This document shows, piece after piece, positions 53,075-62,707 of a DNA stretch of 64,000 nt (position 1 is its first letter; each line of letters begins with the position of its first letter). A program made the position numbers and the translations under genes. A model generated the notes under the pieces. That model did no database searches. It was given only the letters and a program-made list of their open reading frames with translations, and was not told the origin of the DNA. Origin of the DNA: FEN-33 sp963768775 (GTDB taxonomy: Archaea > Thermoplasmatota > Thermoplasmata > Methanomassiliicoccales > UBA472); contig CAVYIY010000008.1 of assembly GCA_963768775.1 (NCBI GenBank), forward strand, positions 434,001 through 498,000, in the 5' to 3' direction.

Positions 53075-53318
53075 AGCAGCCGATCGCCCGGCCAGGCACA
53101 TACAGCATGTCCATGGTGACCCGGTCAATGTATCGGGCCTGCACCCTGGAGATGTACAGCATGTTCTTGCCTACGGGGACCTTGATGTCGGAACTCTTTG
53201 GGGGTTTCATGTCCGTGGGCATGAGCACGGGTCCGGAGCAATCGGTGGAAACGCGATAATCCTTCCCCTCCTTCTTGATGAAATCCAAGACCTGCTGGTC
53301 TACGGAGATTTCGCTCAT
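53058..53318 (-). CDS. Small beta-rich archaeal protein (DUF5749-like)
   Basis: This 86-residue protein starts at ATG 53318 (an upstream ATG at 53360 would add 14 residues). It has alternating hydrophobic strands (VPVGKNMLYISRVQARYIDRVTMDML) that suggest a small beta-barrel. I tentatively associate it with DUF5749; no function is known. It overlaps the ThiI-like gene at its 3' end. The 180 bases to nob1 hold no other gene that I can see. Confidence 0.65.
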   Translation of the reverse strand: MSEISVDQQVLDFIKKEGKDYRVSTDCSGPVLMPTDMKPPKSSDIKVPVGKNMLYISRVQARYIDRVTMDMLYVPGRAIGCFIYDE

Positions 53319-53501
53319 CGCGGGCGTTGGAACGAGCTTTCCGTATATAACGTTAATCAATTCCCCCGCTTCCTGGCGGTAAGCGGATCAGTTTGGCCTT
53401 CCCCCATTGCTGCGATCACTTGCCACACTAATGGTCGGTCAAGGGGTATCTATTGGAGCAATGCACTATTATCCAGGAAAGGACATGGTGCCTTGCTTGA
53501 T

Positions 53502-53979
53502 ATGGGGAAGAAGCTAGTTCTGGACACCTCGGCGTTATTCTCGATGGAGCAGCTGCCGGAGGATTCCGAGGCGTTCGTCACGCCCAGCGTGCTTAAAGAA
53601 CTGGAGCGGTACAAGGACCGTCGCGCATCTTTGTGGGGCGAGACTGCTGCACGTGTCCGAGGCGTCCAAGGCCAGCCTGGCCAAGGTGAGGCGAGCGGCA
53701 TCCGAGACCGGGGATAGCACCAGGATTTCTCCGACTGACACGGAGGTGATCGCACTTGCCTTGGACCTCGAGGCCGAGCTCCTGACCGACGATTACTCCG
53801 TCCAGAATGTCGCATCCCATCTAGGAATGCCCTTCCGGCCGGTGGGGATGAAGGCCATCAGGGAAGTGCGCAAGTGGCGCTGGCGATGCGTCGGTTGCGG
53901 GAAGGTTTTCGACAAGGAGTTGCCAGAGTGCTCGATCTGCGGCAGCAAGCTGAAGAGCACGCTCTCAAGGAAACACTGA
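53502..53979 (+). CDS. nob1: rRNA maturation endonuclease Nob1, one apparent frameshift
   Basis: This PIN-domain nuclease cuts the 3' end of pre-16S rRNA. The first part has LVLDTSALFSMEQL and VTPSVLKELERY; the second has SPTDTEVIALAL and LLTDDYSVQNVA, then a zinc ribbon with CVGCGKVFDKELPECSICG. Removing one G from the GGGG run near 53635-53640 restores SLWARLLHVSEA and a 158-residue protein. The metal-binding Asp residues of the PIN core are present. The 3' end overlaps the convergent geranylgeranyl reductase by 15 bases. Confidence 0.93.
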
Positions 53980-55053
53980 TTTGCAGCGGATGGCCTTGCC
54001 CATGCGCTTCACGCCCAGCATGCGCATCGCCATCTCCAGCCGCCATTGGCTGCCGAAAGCCATCATAGCCAGTCTCTTCGTCTTCACCGCGACGGCCAGC
54101 GGCCCCCCGAGCTGGCGGCGCCACTCTCTTTCGTACTCAGCCAGTTCCGCGCCTTTCTTGATGCGGTTCGCGGCCGCCCTCCCGGCGATGCGTCCGCAGA
54201 TCATGGCGATTGGTATGCCGCCCCCGTTCACCGGCATGACCTGGCCGGCGGCATCGCCCACGACCAGCGCATCGCCCACCACCGTCCTGCTGATCGGTCC
54301 GGACATGGGTATCATCTTGCCGCTGAGATGACCGGTCTTATGGCCGACCATGTCCCGGAACGGCACCCAGAAATCGTGCAGCCTGCGGTCGGTGAACAAT
54401 CTCGAGTATCCCAGCCCGATGTTCGCGCCCTCGTCCTTCGGAATGACCCAGGCATAGCCGCCGGGCGCAATGCTGCCGAAGTACATCTTGGGCATCGGCT
54501 CGAACTTCCCCTCTGCGATGGTGGACATGGCGGGGCAGAGGTCCGCCGGTCTCTCCAGCCTCAATGCCTTCGCCACGACCGACAGCGGTCCATCGGCGCC
54601 GATGACGACCTCGGCCTCGATGACACCATGGTCCGTGGTCACCTGGTTGGCCTTCAAATCCAAGCAGCGGATGCCGGTGAGTACCGTGGCGCCGGCATTC
54701 TCTGTCTTTGCGGCCAGGAACTGGTCGAACCGGTCCCGATAGGTGGTCCAGCCTTGGAAGGGGAGCTCGTAAAACCGCATGCTCGGTGAATAGATGCGCA
54801 TGATGTCGCAGCTTATCGACCGCAGATTCGCAGGGAACTCGAACAGGCCAGGTAGGTCAATGGCATCGGGAAATATCGAATGGATCTCCTCGATGTGTGG
54901 CATGTACTCGCCGCAGCGGACTGGGACGCCAATCACGGGACGGCGCTCAATCACCAGGGTCTCCGCTCCTCCCAGCGCGCTATGCTCTGCGGCGCTGCTT
55001 CCGGCCGGACCGCTCCCTATCACCAGGACCTCGACCTTCTTCGGTACGTCCAT
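53965..55053 (-). CDS. Geranylgeranyl reductase (digeranylgeranylglycerophospholipid reductase type)
   Basis: This 362-residue FAD enzyme has N-terminal VLVIGSGPAGSSAAEHSALGG, a CGEYMP Cys motif (about 48-53), VVIGADGPLS, and a late ALVVGDAAGQVMPVNGGGIPIA. It reduces the double bonds of archaeal lipid precursors. It lies directly downstream of a prenyl diphosphate synthase and the Fpo-like operon, all on the minus strand, 21 bases after the synthase stop. Confidence 0.9.
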   Translation of the reverse strand: MDVPKKVEVLVIGSGPAGSSAAEHSALGGAETLVIERRPVIGVPVRCGEYMPHIEEIHSIFPDAIDLPGLFEFPANLRSISCDIMRIYSPSMRFYELPFQGWTTYRDRFDQFLAAKTENAGATVLTGIRCLDLKANQVTTDHGVIEAEVVIGADGPLSVVAKALRLERPADLCPAMSTIAEGKFEPMPKMYFGSIAPGGYAWVIPKDEGANIGLGYSRLFTDRRLHDFWVPFRDMVGHKTGHLSGKMIPMSGPISRTVVGDALVVGDAAGQVMPVNGGGIPIAMICGRIAGRAAANRIKKGAELAEYEREWRRQLGGPLAVAVKTKRLAMMAFGSQWRLEMAMRMLGVKRMGKAIRCKSVFP

Positions 55054-55074
55054 GGAAAACTCCTTGATGGCAGC

Positions 55075-56035
55075 CTACTTCCTGCGATCGACGACCATTC
55101 CCGCCAGCTGGATCAGGCTCTGCTTGTAGACCGAGTCCGCCAGTCCCTCCAGGCTATGGAGCGCCTTGGCCTTGAATTCCACCGCGACCTTGCGGGAGCG
55201 GGCGATGGCGTCGGTCTTCCGCACCAATTGCAGTGCCTCCTCGACCTCCCGCTTGGTCTTCTTCTTCTTGACGAACGTCCGCGCCAGTTCCTCCTTGTAT
55301 CGGGAATCTTGCATAGCGAACATCAATGGCAAGGTCGGCTTCCCGTCGATGAAATCCACTCCCTTGGACTTGCCCAATTGGGATTCGTTGCCGTCGATGT
55401 CCAGTATGTCATCGACGATCTGGAACGCCATCCCCAGGTTGAGACCGTACCTTCCGAGCATCTGCACTTGCTCCTCGCTGCCCTTTCCCAGATAAGACCC
55501 GACCATCGCCGCTGCCTCGATTATCTTCGCGGTCTTCCCCTCGATGATCTTCTCGCAGATTTCCTGCGTGACGGTAGGGTCGAACTCATGCGAACTCTGC
55601 ACGATCTCCGATTCGGCGATCGCTGTCGCGGCGTCCGCCACGATTTGCACCACCCGGCTGTCCCAGGTTCCGCCCAGGCGGAATGAGCGCACGAAGAGGA
55701 AGTCACCGGCGATCAGTGCCTTCTGCACGCCGTACTTTCTTGTAAGCCGCCTCCCTGCCCCGGCGGATCTCTCCCAGGTCGTTGATGTCATCGTGAATCA
55801 GAGTGGCGGAATGGATGAGCTCGAACGAAGCCGCTAGGTTGATGATCGTCTCGTCGTCCTTGCCCCCGACCGCCTTGTGCGAAAGGAGCGCCACCCCAGG
55901 ACGGATCCGTTTCCCGCCTGCCCCGATCACATGGAGGCAGATGTCGGTGAGCAGGCTCTCTTCGCAATAGATGCTGCTGCGGATGCGAGCGTCGACCTGC
56001 TCCAGCTCATTCGATATCGGGGTGTCCCAGGGCAA
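55075..56035 (-). CDS. Geranylgeranyl/polyprenyl diphosphate synthase, one apparent frameshift
   Basis: This short-chain trans-prenyl synthase joins isopentenyl units. The first part has GAGGKRIRPGVALL and the first Asp-rich motif LIHDDINDLGE (DDxxD); the second has QALIAGDFLFVR-like KALIAGDFLFVR and the second motif DDILDIDGN. Removing one A from the AAA run near 55735 (minus strand) joins them (AYKKYGVQKALIAGD). The chain length is about 319 residues. Product length is set by residues before DDxxD and cannot be read reliably here. Confidence 0.93.
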
Positions 56036-56201
56036 TTTATCGCCATCATAATAGTGCGTTGCTACTTAACCCTTAGCGATGAGGCCGGGGGCATTTTCCA
56101 CCCCGAGCCAGTGGCATTCATGGAGCGCCTCCAGGGCGCGGTATCCAAACAGCGGCGGCTGACCGTTCAAGAATCGCAGCGGACCAAAAAAGGAGGTCAG
56201 C

Positions 56202-57672
56202 CTACGGAGTGAAGAATGCCTTCGCCGCTTCTTGGCAGGCCTGGATGAACGGATCCGGGAAGATACCGATCAATATCACGGCGACGAAGCATATCGCCAC
56301 CGCCACGCCGAACGCCGGCGCGATCTTGAGCTTGTCCTTCGGTCCTTCGTCCAGGTACATGTACTTCACCACCCTGGCATAATAGTACAGGGAGATGGCG
56401 CTGTTGATGATCGCCGCCACGGCCAGCCAGAGCAGCCATTGCTCTCCCGCCATGGTCGATGCGTTTATCGCCCCGGAGAACAGGACGAACTTGGAGGCGA
56501 ACCCTGCTAATGGCGGGATGCCTGCCAAAGAGAACAGCATGATGGTCATGGCGAACGCCATCAGGGGAGCTCGGCGGTACAATCCCTTGTAGTCGCTGAT
56601 GCTCTCCCCCAGCGCCGCCGTAGCCAGCCCGGCAACGATGATGAACGCTCCGCCCTTCATGAAGGCGTGGGTGATCATGTGGAATATGCCTCCGGCGAGG
56701 CCGTACTGCGCCACCGTGGGATCGCCCACCACTGCTATCGGCAGCACGATGAGTATGTAGCCAGCCTGGGCGATGGACGAGTATGCCAGCATCCGCTTGA
56801 TGCTCGTCTGCGAGATGGCGATCAGGTTCCCCAGGGTCATGGTCGCGATGGCGATTATGCCGATCATCAGGCTCCAATCCGCCTTGATGGCGAATAGCCC
56901 GATGATGAAGACCTTGAACAAGGCGATGAATCCCATCTTCTTCGAGCCGGCCGCCAGCATCGCCGTGATCGTGGTCGGGGCACCTTCGTACACGTCGGGC
57001 GCCCACATATGGAACGGTACGATGGCGACTTTGAAACCGAATCCAGCCGACGACCATAACGATTGCCAGTAGCAGGACCGGGTCCATACCATGCAGCCCC
57101 GCCACCGCCGACCCGACGGCCTGGAAGTTCACCTGCCCCGTCGCACCGTAGATCAGGGAGATGCCGAAGAGCGTCAGTGCCGACGACAGTGCGCCGATGA
57201 TGAAGTACTTGGTCGCCGCCTCCGCTCCCAGCTTGTCCTTCTTCTTGAATGCCACGAGGGCGTAGGACGAGAGCGAGGTGATTTCGATGCCGACGAACAG
57301 GGTGATCAGGTCCATGGACATGGCCACGACCATCATTCCCGCCGTGGCAAGCATCACCAGTGTGTAGTACTCGCCGGTGTGCTTCTGCCCGTCCACGAAG
57401 CGCAGCGAGGCGATGACCACGTAGAGCGCGACGGAGAGGAAGAGCAGCATGAATAGGGCGCTGAACGCGTCTATGCGGAGCACGCCCTGGAACACGGCCA
57501 TCTGCGAGCCCTGGTAGAACCAGTTGAGCACGAAGAGCATGGAGGCGACTATCCCCGCCAAAGACGCTATCCCGGTGGCCTTGTCCGATTTGGTCAGCAG
57601 GCGTACGGCAGGTATCAGAAGGGCAACCCCTCCCAACGTCATCGCAGGCAGAACGGGAGTAAAGTCGACCAT
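56202..57672 (-). CDS. fpoN: Complex I/Fpo subunit N, one apparent frameshift
   Basis: This antiporter-like membrane subunit (about 489 residues) of the F420H2/NADH dehydrogenase-like complex has about 14 hydrophobic helices. The first part holds LVALKKKDKLGAEAATKYFIIGAL-like sequence (with FKKKDKLGAEAATKYF); the second holds GFGFKVAIVPFHMWAPDVYEGAP. Removing one G near 57045 (minus strand) joins the halves. The last gene of the operon here, it is followed by the prenyl synthase gene rather than fpoO. Confidence 0.93.
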
Positions 57673-59171
57673 CTCAGATCACCCCTAGCAGCGCCCGCCA
57701 ATCCGCTGGCGGCGTGCTGCATGAAGTCAAAGATGAGGCTCGGATAGAGACCGAAGAGTATGATCGCCACGCACAGTACTGCGAGCGGCGCAGCCTCGTA
57801 CCAGTTGACGTCGCGCAGGTGCGAGACATCGATGCGATCGGTCAGCGGCCCGAATATCGTCCGCTGCATCGCCCAGATGTAATAGGCGGCGGTGATGGCG
57901 ACGCTGATGATCGGTATCAGGAGCAGGTAGTTCCAGGTCTGCCAGGTGGCGAAGAAGATGGCGAACTCCGCCGCGAAGCCGATGAGACCGGGCAATCCCA
58001 GGGAGGCCATGAAGCCGATCATGATGAAGGTGGCGAGCCACGGTGCCTTCACCGCCAATCCTCCCAGTTTCGCTATCTCCCTCGTGCCTGCCTTGTGCTG
58101 GACCACGCCGCAGACCATGAAGAGGACTGCGGTGATCAGGCCGTGCGAGAACATCTGGAATGCGCCGGCGGCGATGCCGATGGTGCCCAGCGTGGCCAGG
58201 CCCAACAGCACCATGCCCATGTGGCTGATGGAGGAGAACGCCACCATCTTCTTCAGGTCCTTCTGCGCCAGGGAGGCGAACGCCCCATAGAGTATGGAAA
58301 GGATCGCTATCGCAAGGAGCAGCCACTGCCATCCGGTCGCTCCCTGCGGCAGGGTAGGCATGGCTATCCTGATTATACCGTACGCCCCCATCTTCAGGAG
58401 CAGGCCGGCCAGAAGAACGGACCCGGCAGTCGGCGCTTCGACGTGGGCATCGGGCAACCAGGTATGGAACGGCACGATCGGCATCTTAACCCCGAAGCCG
58501 AAGAACAGCGCCAGGAAGATGCCCATCTGGAATCCGTTGGGGAACAGGGCGCCCGCGGTCTGGATGGCGCGCATGTCGAACGTCCCCAGGTTCGCCTGGA
58601 AGTACATGGCGAAGATGGCCAGTAGCATGACCAGCGAGGCTATGTGAGTGTATATGAAGAACTTGATCGCCGCGTATTCCCTTCTCGGCCCGCCCCAGAT
58701 GCCGATGAGGAAGAACATCGGGATGAGGACGATCTCCCAGAATACGTAGAACATGAAGTAATCGAGGGACATGAAGACGCCCATGACCCCGACCTCGAGC
58801 ACCAGCATTAGGCCCATGTACTGCTTGGTGCGGTCCTTCACGTCCCAGGAGAACAGGATGGCGAGGAAGCAGAGCAGCGCGGTGAGGAAGACCATCGGGG
58901 CGCTGATGCCGTCGACGCCGACGATCCAGCTGATGCCCAGCGACTTGGCCCATTGGTACTGCTCCGTGAACTGGTAGTTCTGACCGAATATGCCGCCGGC
59001 GCTGAGATTGAAGCTGAGCAGCAGCACTAGGGACAGCGCTAATGTAATGCCGGAGAAGGCCAAGGCCAAATACTTGGCGACCTTGGGATTCTGGCCGCTG
59101 AGGAGGGTCACGATCGCCCCGACCAACGGCAGGAGGATGAGCAGTGTCAGGATTGGTACGCCTTCTAGCAT
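57639..59171 (-). CDS. fpoM: Complex I/Fpo subunit M
   Basis: This 510-residue proton-pumping antiporter-like subunit has family helices with VKMPIVPFHTWLPDAHVEAPTAGS, the conserved KKMVAFSSISHMG and a late KAPWLATFI. It forms part of the membrane arm with L and N. It overlaps fpoN by 34 bases, so the C-terminal tail reads through a shared segment and its exact end is less certain. Confidence 0.94.
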   Translation of the reverse strand: MLEGVPILTLLILLPLVGAIVTLLSGQNPKVAKYLALAFSGITLALSLVLLLSFNLSAGGIFGQNYQFTEQYQWAKSLGISWIVGVDGISAPMVFLTALLCFLAILFSWDVKDRTKQYMGLMLVLEVGVMGVFMSLDYFMFYVFWEIVLIPMFFLIGIWGGPRREYAAIKFFIYTHIASLVMLLAIFAMYFQANLGTFDMRAIQTAGALFPNGFQMGIFLALFFGFGVKMPIVPFHTWLPDAHVEAPTAGSVLLAGLLLKMGAYGIIRIAMPTLPQGATGWQWLLLAIAILSILYGAFASLAQKDLKKMVAFSSISHMGMVLLGLATLGTIGIAAGAFQMFSHGLITAVLFMVCGVVQHKAGTREIAKLGGLAVKAPWLATFIMIGFMASLGLPGLIGFAAEFAIFFATWQTWNYLLLIPIISVAITAAYYIWAMQRTIFGPLTDRIDVSHLRDVNWYEAAPLAVLCVAIILFGLYPSLIFDFMQHAASGLAGAARGDLRWSTLLPFCLR

Positions 59172-59175
59172 GGTA

Positions 59176-61167
59176 TCACCTCAGCCCTCCCAGAAGATAC
59201 ATCAGGATCAGGATGACCGACAGCGCCGCGATTATCACCGTGGCATAGGTCTGCACGATCCCGGTCTGGACCTTCCTCAATACGCCGCTGCCAAGGACCA
59301 GCAACCGGCTGATGATGTTGACGACCCCGTCGATCACCTTGCGGTCGAAGAAGTCTATCGCCAAAGAGAACCCGTAAACCACCTTCATCCCGATCCAGTC
59401 ATAGGCCTTCGGGAAACCGTAGCGGGCAAGCAGGAGATCATATGCCCTCTTGTACCCGCCGGTGGCGAAGCGGTCGACGCTGATGCTCTTCTTGAAGTAT
59501 GCCATATAGGCGAGCCCGACGCCTCCGAAGGCGGCCAAGATCGACAGCCAGGTCTGCCACTCGGTGAACAGCTTCTCTATCCATCCCAGTCCGAGCGTCT
59601 CCCCCGCGATCAGGTGGCCGTCGACGTTGACGGTCCTGATAACTGCTGGTAGCCCGCCGTCCGGGCCCATCAGGATGAAGCCGGTGCCGATTGCGAAGAT
59701 GGCCAGTATCATCAGGGGAACGGCCATCGACTTCGGCGCTTCGTGCGCGTGGTGCGTCGCCTCCTTCCCTTCGCCCTTGAAGGTCATGAACCAGAGGCGG
59801 AACATGTAGAAGGCGGTGAGGAACGCGGTCACTATGCCCATGATGTAGAGCAGGTAGAACCAGACGTTGGCGCTGCCTGCGTTGTAGACCGCGGCGAGCA
59901 CCTCGTCCTTGGACCAGAATCCGCTGAGAGGCGGAATCCCGGCTATGGACAGGGCGCCGATGAGCATTACGAACGAAGTGATCTTCAATTTCTTCGAGAG
60001 CCCGCCCATGAGCCGCATGTCCTCCGTATGCACGGCATGGATGACAGCGCCCGCGCTGAGGAATAGCAGAGCTTTGAAGAACGCGTGATTGAGCAGATGG
60101 AACATTCCGGCCATGTAGCCGGCATTTCCCAGCTCGGCCGCCGCCTCGTTCAGGTTGGCCGTGGCGATCATGTAGCCGCCTGCGCCGAGAGCCAGGAACA
60201 TGTAACCCAGCTGCGAGATGGTTGAGTACGCCAAAACGCGCTTGATGTTGGGATTATTGAGCGCCATGGTCGCCGCGAACAAAGCGGTGAAGCCGCCGAT
60301 GCAGGCGACGATCAGCAAGACATCGGGCGTTTGGACCATGAGCGGGAACGAACGGGCCACCAGGTAGACACCGGCCTTGACCATCGTGGCCGCATGGATG
60401 AGCGCTGAGACTGTCGTCGGGCCTTCCATGGCGTCCGGCAACCAGTCATGCAACGGGAACTGGGCGCTCTTGCCCACCGCGCCCCCGAAGACGCAGAAGA
60501 GCCCGAAGCCGAGCAGGTTCATGTCGATGCTCGGGTTGGTGAAGTCCATGGCGAACAGGTCGCGGTAGTTCAGCGTCCCCAAGGAGGCGAAGATGGTGAT
60601 GATGCCCGTCATGAACAGTATGTCGCCGATGCGGGTGACCAGGAAAGCCTTCTTCGCGGCGGCGGCCGCTGACGGCTTGTAATACCAGAAGCCAATGAGC
60701 AGGTACGAGCACAGGCCCATGATCTCCCAGAAGACGAACATCTCCAGGTAGTTGCTCGCCACAACGAGCCCTTCCATGCCGCAGACGAAGAGGGAGATCT
60801 CCACGTAGTAGCGGCGCTTCCTCTCGCCCTCCTCGTGCATGTAGCCGAGCGAGTAGACCAGGATGAGCGTGCAGAGGATGGTGACGACGATGAGCATGAC
60901 TGCCGACAGAGCATCGATGTAGTAGCCCATCTCCAGCTTCAGGGTGCTGTTGAGCTGCAGCCAGGTCATTGTGCCTTGGATCGGCTCCGAGCTACCTGAC
61001 ATGAGGTATTCGAAGGCGACCATCAGGCCCAGGACGCAGGAGGCGGCGATGCCGCCGACCGCTAAATAGCCGCCTCCCTCGGGCGTCTTCTTACCGAAGA
61101 GGGCGACCAGCAGCAGACCGATGATAGGCATGATCGGGATCAGCCATGCGAACTCAGCGTAGACCAT
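59176..61167 (-). CDS. fpoL: Complex I/Fpo subunit L
   Basis: This 663-residue subunit is the largest antiporter-like protein of the complex, with about 16 helices and a long amphipathic C-terminal arm. Markers include SAQFPLHDWLPDAMEGPTTVSALIHAATMVKAG and KRVLAYSTISQLGYM. The length is normal. It lies 4 bases after fpoK and 4 bases before fpoM. Confidence 0.95.
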   Translation of the reverse strand: MVYAEFAWLIPIMPIIGLLLVALFGKKTPEGGGYLAVGGIAASCVLGLMVAFEYLMSGSSEPIQGTMTWLQLNSTLKLEMGYYIDALSAVMLIVVTILCTLILVYSLGYMHEEGERKRRYYVEISLFVCGMEGLVVASNYLEMFVFWEIMGLCSYLLIGFWYYKPSAAAAAKKAFLVTRIGDILFMTGIITIFASLGTLNYRDLFAMDFTNPSIDMNLLGFGLFCVFGGAVGKSAQFPLHDWLPDAMEGPTTVSALIHAATMVKAGVYLVARSFPLMVQTPDVLLIVACIGGFTALFAATMALNNPNIKRVLAYSTISQLGYMFLALGAGGYMIATANLNEAAAELGNAGYMAGMFHLLNHAFFKALLFLSAGAVIHAVHTEDMRLMGGLSKKLKITSFVMLIGALSIAGIPPLSGFWSKDEVLAAVYNAGSANVWFYLLYIMGIVTAFLTAFYMFRLWFMTFKGEGKEATHHAHEAPKSMAVPLMILAIFAIGTGFILMGPDGGLPAVIRTVNVDGHLIAGETLGLGWIEKLFTEWQTWLSILAAFGGVGLAYMAYFKKSISVDRFATGGYKRAYDLLLARYGFPKAYDWIGMKVVYGFSLAIDFFDRKVIDGVVNIISRLLVLGSGVLRKVQTGIVQTYATVIIAALSVILILMYLLGGLR

Positions 61168-61171
61168 GTCT

Positions 61172-61474
61172 TCACCACCTCAACAGCTTGATGTCCTCGA
61201 GATTGGTCGTGTCCAGCGTCTTCTGCAGGTTGAGCAGGATGGCCAATCCGACCGCGACCTCCGCCGCGGCTATTGCGATCGAGAATAGCGCGAACACTTG
61301 TCCAGCGGCGTCGTTGCGGAACGCCGAGAACGTGACGAAGTTGATGTTTGCAGCATTGAGCATCAGCTCGATGCACATCAGGACGATAATGGCGTTCTTT
61401 CGCGTCAGCACACCGTAGGCGCCGATGACGAAGAGGATGCTTGCCAGGGCCAGGAAGTACTCTTGCGGGATCAT
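61172..61474 (-). CDS. fpoK: Complex I/Fpo subunit K
   Basis: This 100-residue membrane subunit has three helices and the conserved LMCIELMLNAANINFV segment with its buried Glu. Its start overlaps the fpoJ2 stop by 4 bases (ATGA), giving translational coupling. Confidence 0.94.
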   Translation of the reverse strand: MIPQEYFLALASILFVIGAYGVLTRKNAIIVLMCIELMLNAANINFVTFSAFRNDAAGQVFALFSIAIAAAEVAVGLAILLNLQKTLDTTNLEDIKLLRW

Positions 61475-61710
61475 TCCTTGTCCTCCTGCGCGATGAAGAC
61501 TCCGCCCAGCATCGCGGCGAACATGAGCACTCCGACCAGAATCAGGGTCGGCCCCCAGGTGTTGAATATCGCCGTGCCGACGTCATTGGTCGGTATCTGA
61601 TGCAGATCGCCCTGCCACGTGACCGTGAGTATCGTGCCGACAATCACCAGGAAGAGCGCCAGGCAGGCGAGGAAGGCGACGATCGCTTTCTTAGTATTCA
61701 CACTTGCCAC
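61471..61710 (-). CDS. Complex I/Fpo subunit J, C-terminal part
   Basis: This 79-residue protein has two hydrophobic helices and corresponds to the C-terminal half of NuoJ. Splitting J into two short genes is also known in Methanosarcina fpo operons. It overlaps the N-terminal J gene by 20 bases and fpoK by 4. Confidence 0.85.
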   Translation of the reverse strand: MASVNTKKAIVAFLACLALFLVIVGTILTVTWQGDLHQIPTNDVGTAIFNTWGPTLILVGVLMFAAMLGGVFIAQEDKE

Positions 61711-61966
61711 CTCCGTTCAGGCGACGCTTGGTGAGCATGACACCGAACAGTATCAGCACCGAGACGGCTCCTACGTACACCAGGATTTGGATGATTGCGA
61801 GATATTCAGCGTTAAGGAAGAGGAAGATCATGGCCACGCCGATGAACGTCATCGCCAACCAGACCACATTGCGCACGATGTCCTTAGCGAACACGACCAT
61901 CAGGGCGGAGACGATTGTGAAACCAGCGAATATGAGGAAGACTATCAAAACCCAGTCGAGCGGCAA
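61691..61966 (-). CDS. fpoJ: Complex I/Fpo subunit J, N-terminal part
   Basis: This 91-residue protein has three helices and the J signature NVVWLAMTFIGVAMIFLFLNAEYLAIIQILVYVGA-like pattern in its second half (an Asn-rich turn then ILVYVGAVSVLILF). It follows fpoI with no gap. Together with the next gene it equals one full NuoJ. Confidence 0.92.
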   Translation of the reverse strand: MPLDWVLIVFLIFAGFTIVSALMVVFAKDIVRNVVWLAMTFIGVAMIFLFLNAEYLAIIQILVYVGAVSVLILFGVMLTKRRLNGGGKCEY

Positions 61967-62707
61967 TTACTTCGCCTCCTTCATTGTTATCGCGTCCTTG
62001 GGGCAGTTCTCCAGGCACTGCTCGCAGGATACGCACTTGTCCTCGTCGAACATCGGCCGTTTGATCGGTTTGCCCTTCTCGTTGACGCCTTTCTGGACCA
62101 TCTTGACCGCATCTACCGGGCAGACCTTCTCGCATTTTGAGCAGCCGATGCACTTCTTGTCCTCGACCATGGGGGTGTCCTTCAGCTCCTTCCCGGTCTT
62201 GGCGTCGAAGCCCTTAAGCTCAGGGTTGTTCGCGTCCTCCGGCTTGACCTGTATGATATCAATATGGCATCCCGGCCTGTCCTCGTACTGTAGCTTGAAC
62301 GGGTCGTAGATCAGGTCCTTCCTGGAATAGGCGGCCAGCTCGTATTCCGGGGCGATGATCATGGCGTTCTTGGGGCAGTACTCGGCGCAGTAGCCGCAGA
62401 TCATGCAGCGTCCCAGGTTCACCTGCGGGCGCCGCACCTTGCCCTTCTCGCCGTAGTCGATCTCGACCAGCTCGATGCACCGGGTCGGGCAGATCCTGAC
62501 GCAGATGCCGCATTCGATGCACTTGTCCATGACCAGTCCGGGACGTCCGCGGTAGCCGTCCTTGATGACGAGCTTTTCCCAGGGATACAAAACCGTGTTC
62601 GGCGAATGCCTGGTATGGTTGATCGTCTCCCTGAGGGTGACGGCCATGGGGCGGAGCATGAACGCCCTCGGCTTCAGCTTCTTTCTCTTTGGAGCGCTTG
62701 AAGCCAT
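61967..62707 (-). CDS. fpoI: Complex I/Fpo subunit I with four 4Fe-4S motifs
   Basis: This 246-residue peripheral-arm subunit carries the usual two NuoI-type clusters (C63, 66, 69, 73 and C101, 104, 107, 111). It also has a C-terminal ferredoxin-like extension with two more (C186, 189, 192, 196 and C225, 228, 231, 235). Standard FpoI/NuoI proteins are about 140-180 residues with two clusters. The extra domain could be a docking or electron-entry point if FpoF is absent. It is adjacent to fpoH. Confidence 0.95.
   Translation of the reverse strand: MASSAPKRKKLKPRAFMLRPMAVTLRETINHTRHSPNTVLYPWEKLVIKDGYRGRPGLVMDKCIECGICVRICPTRCIELVEIDYGEKGKVRRPQVNLGRCMICGYCAEYCPKNAMIIAPEYELAAYSRKDLIYDPFKLQYEDRPGCHIDIIQVKPEDANNPELKGFDAKTGKELKDTPMVEDKKCIGCSKCEKVCPVDAVKMVQKGVNEKGKPIKRPMFDEDKCVSCEQCLENCPKDAITMKEAK

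Noticed and set aside
348..57092. Programmed frameshifting or pyrrolysine (TAG) readthrough as the cause of the broken genes
   Set aside because: Each break is a one-base change at a homopolymer or doubled base in unrelated genes, with no shared slippery site and no in-frame TAG that would restore the reading.
57714..58625. A 303-codon plus-strand frame opposite fpoM
   Set aside because: It is a shadow of fpoM, rich in His, Arg and Glu, with no homology visible.
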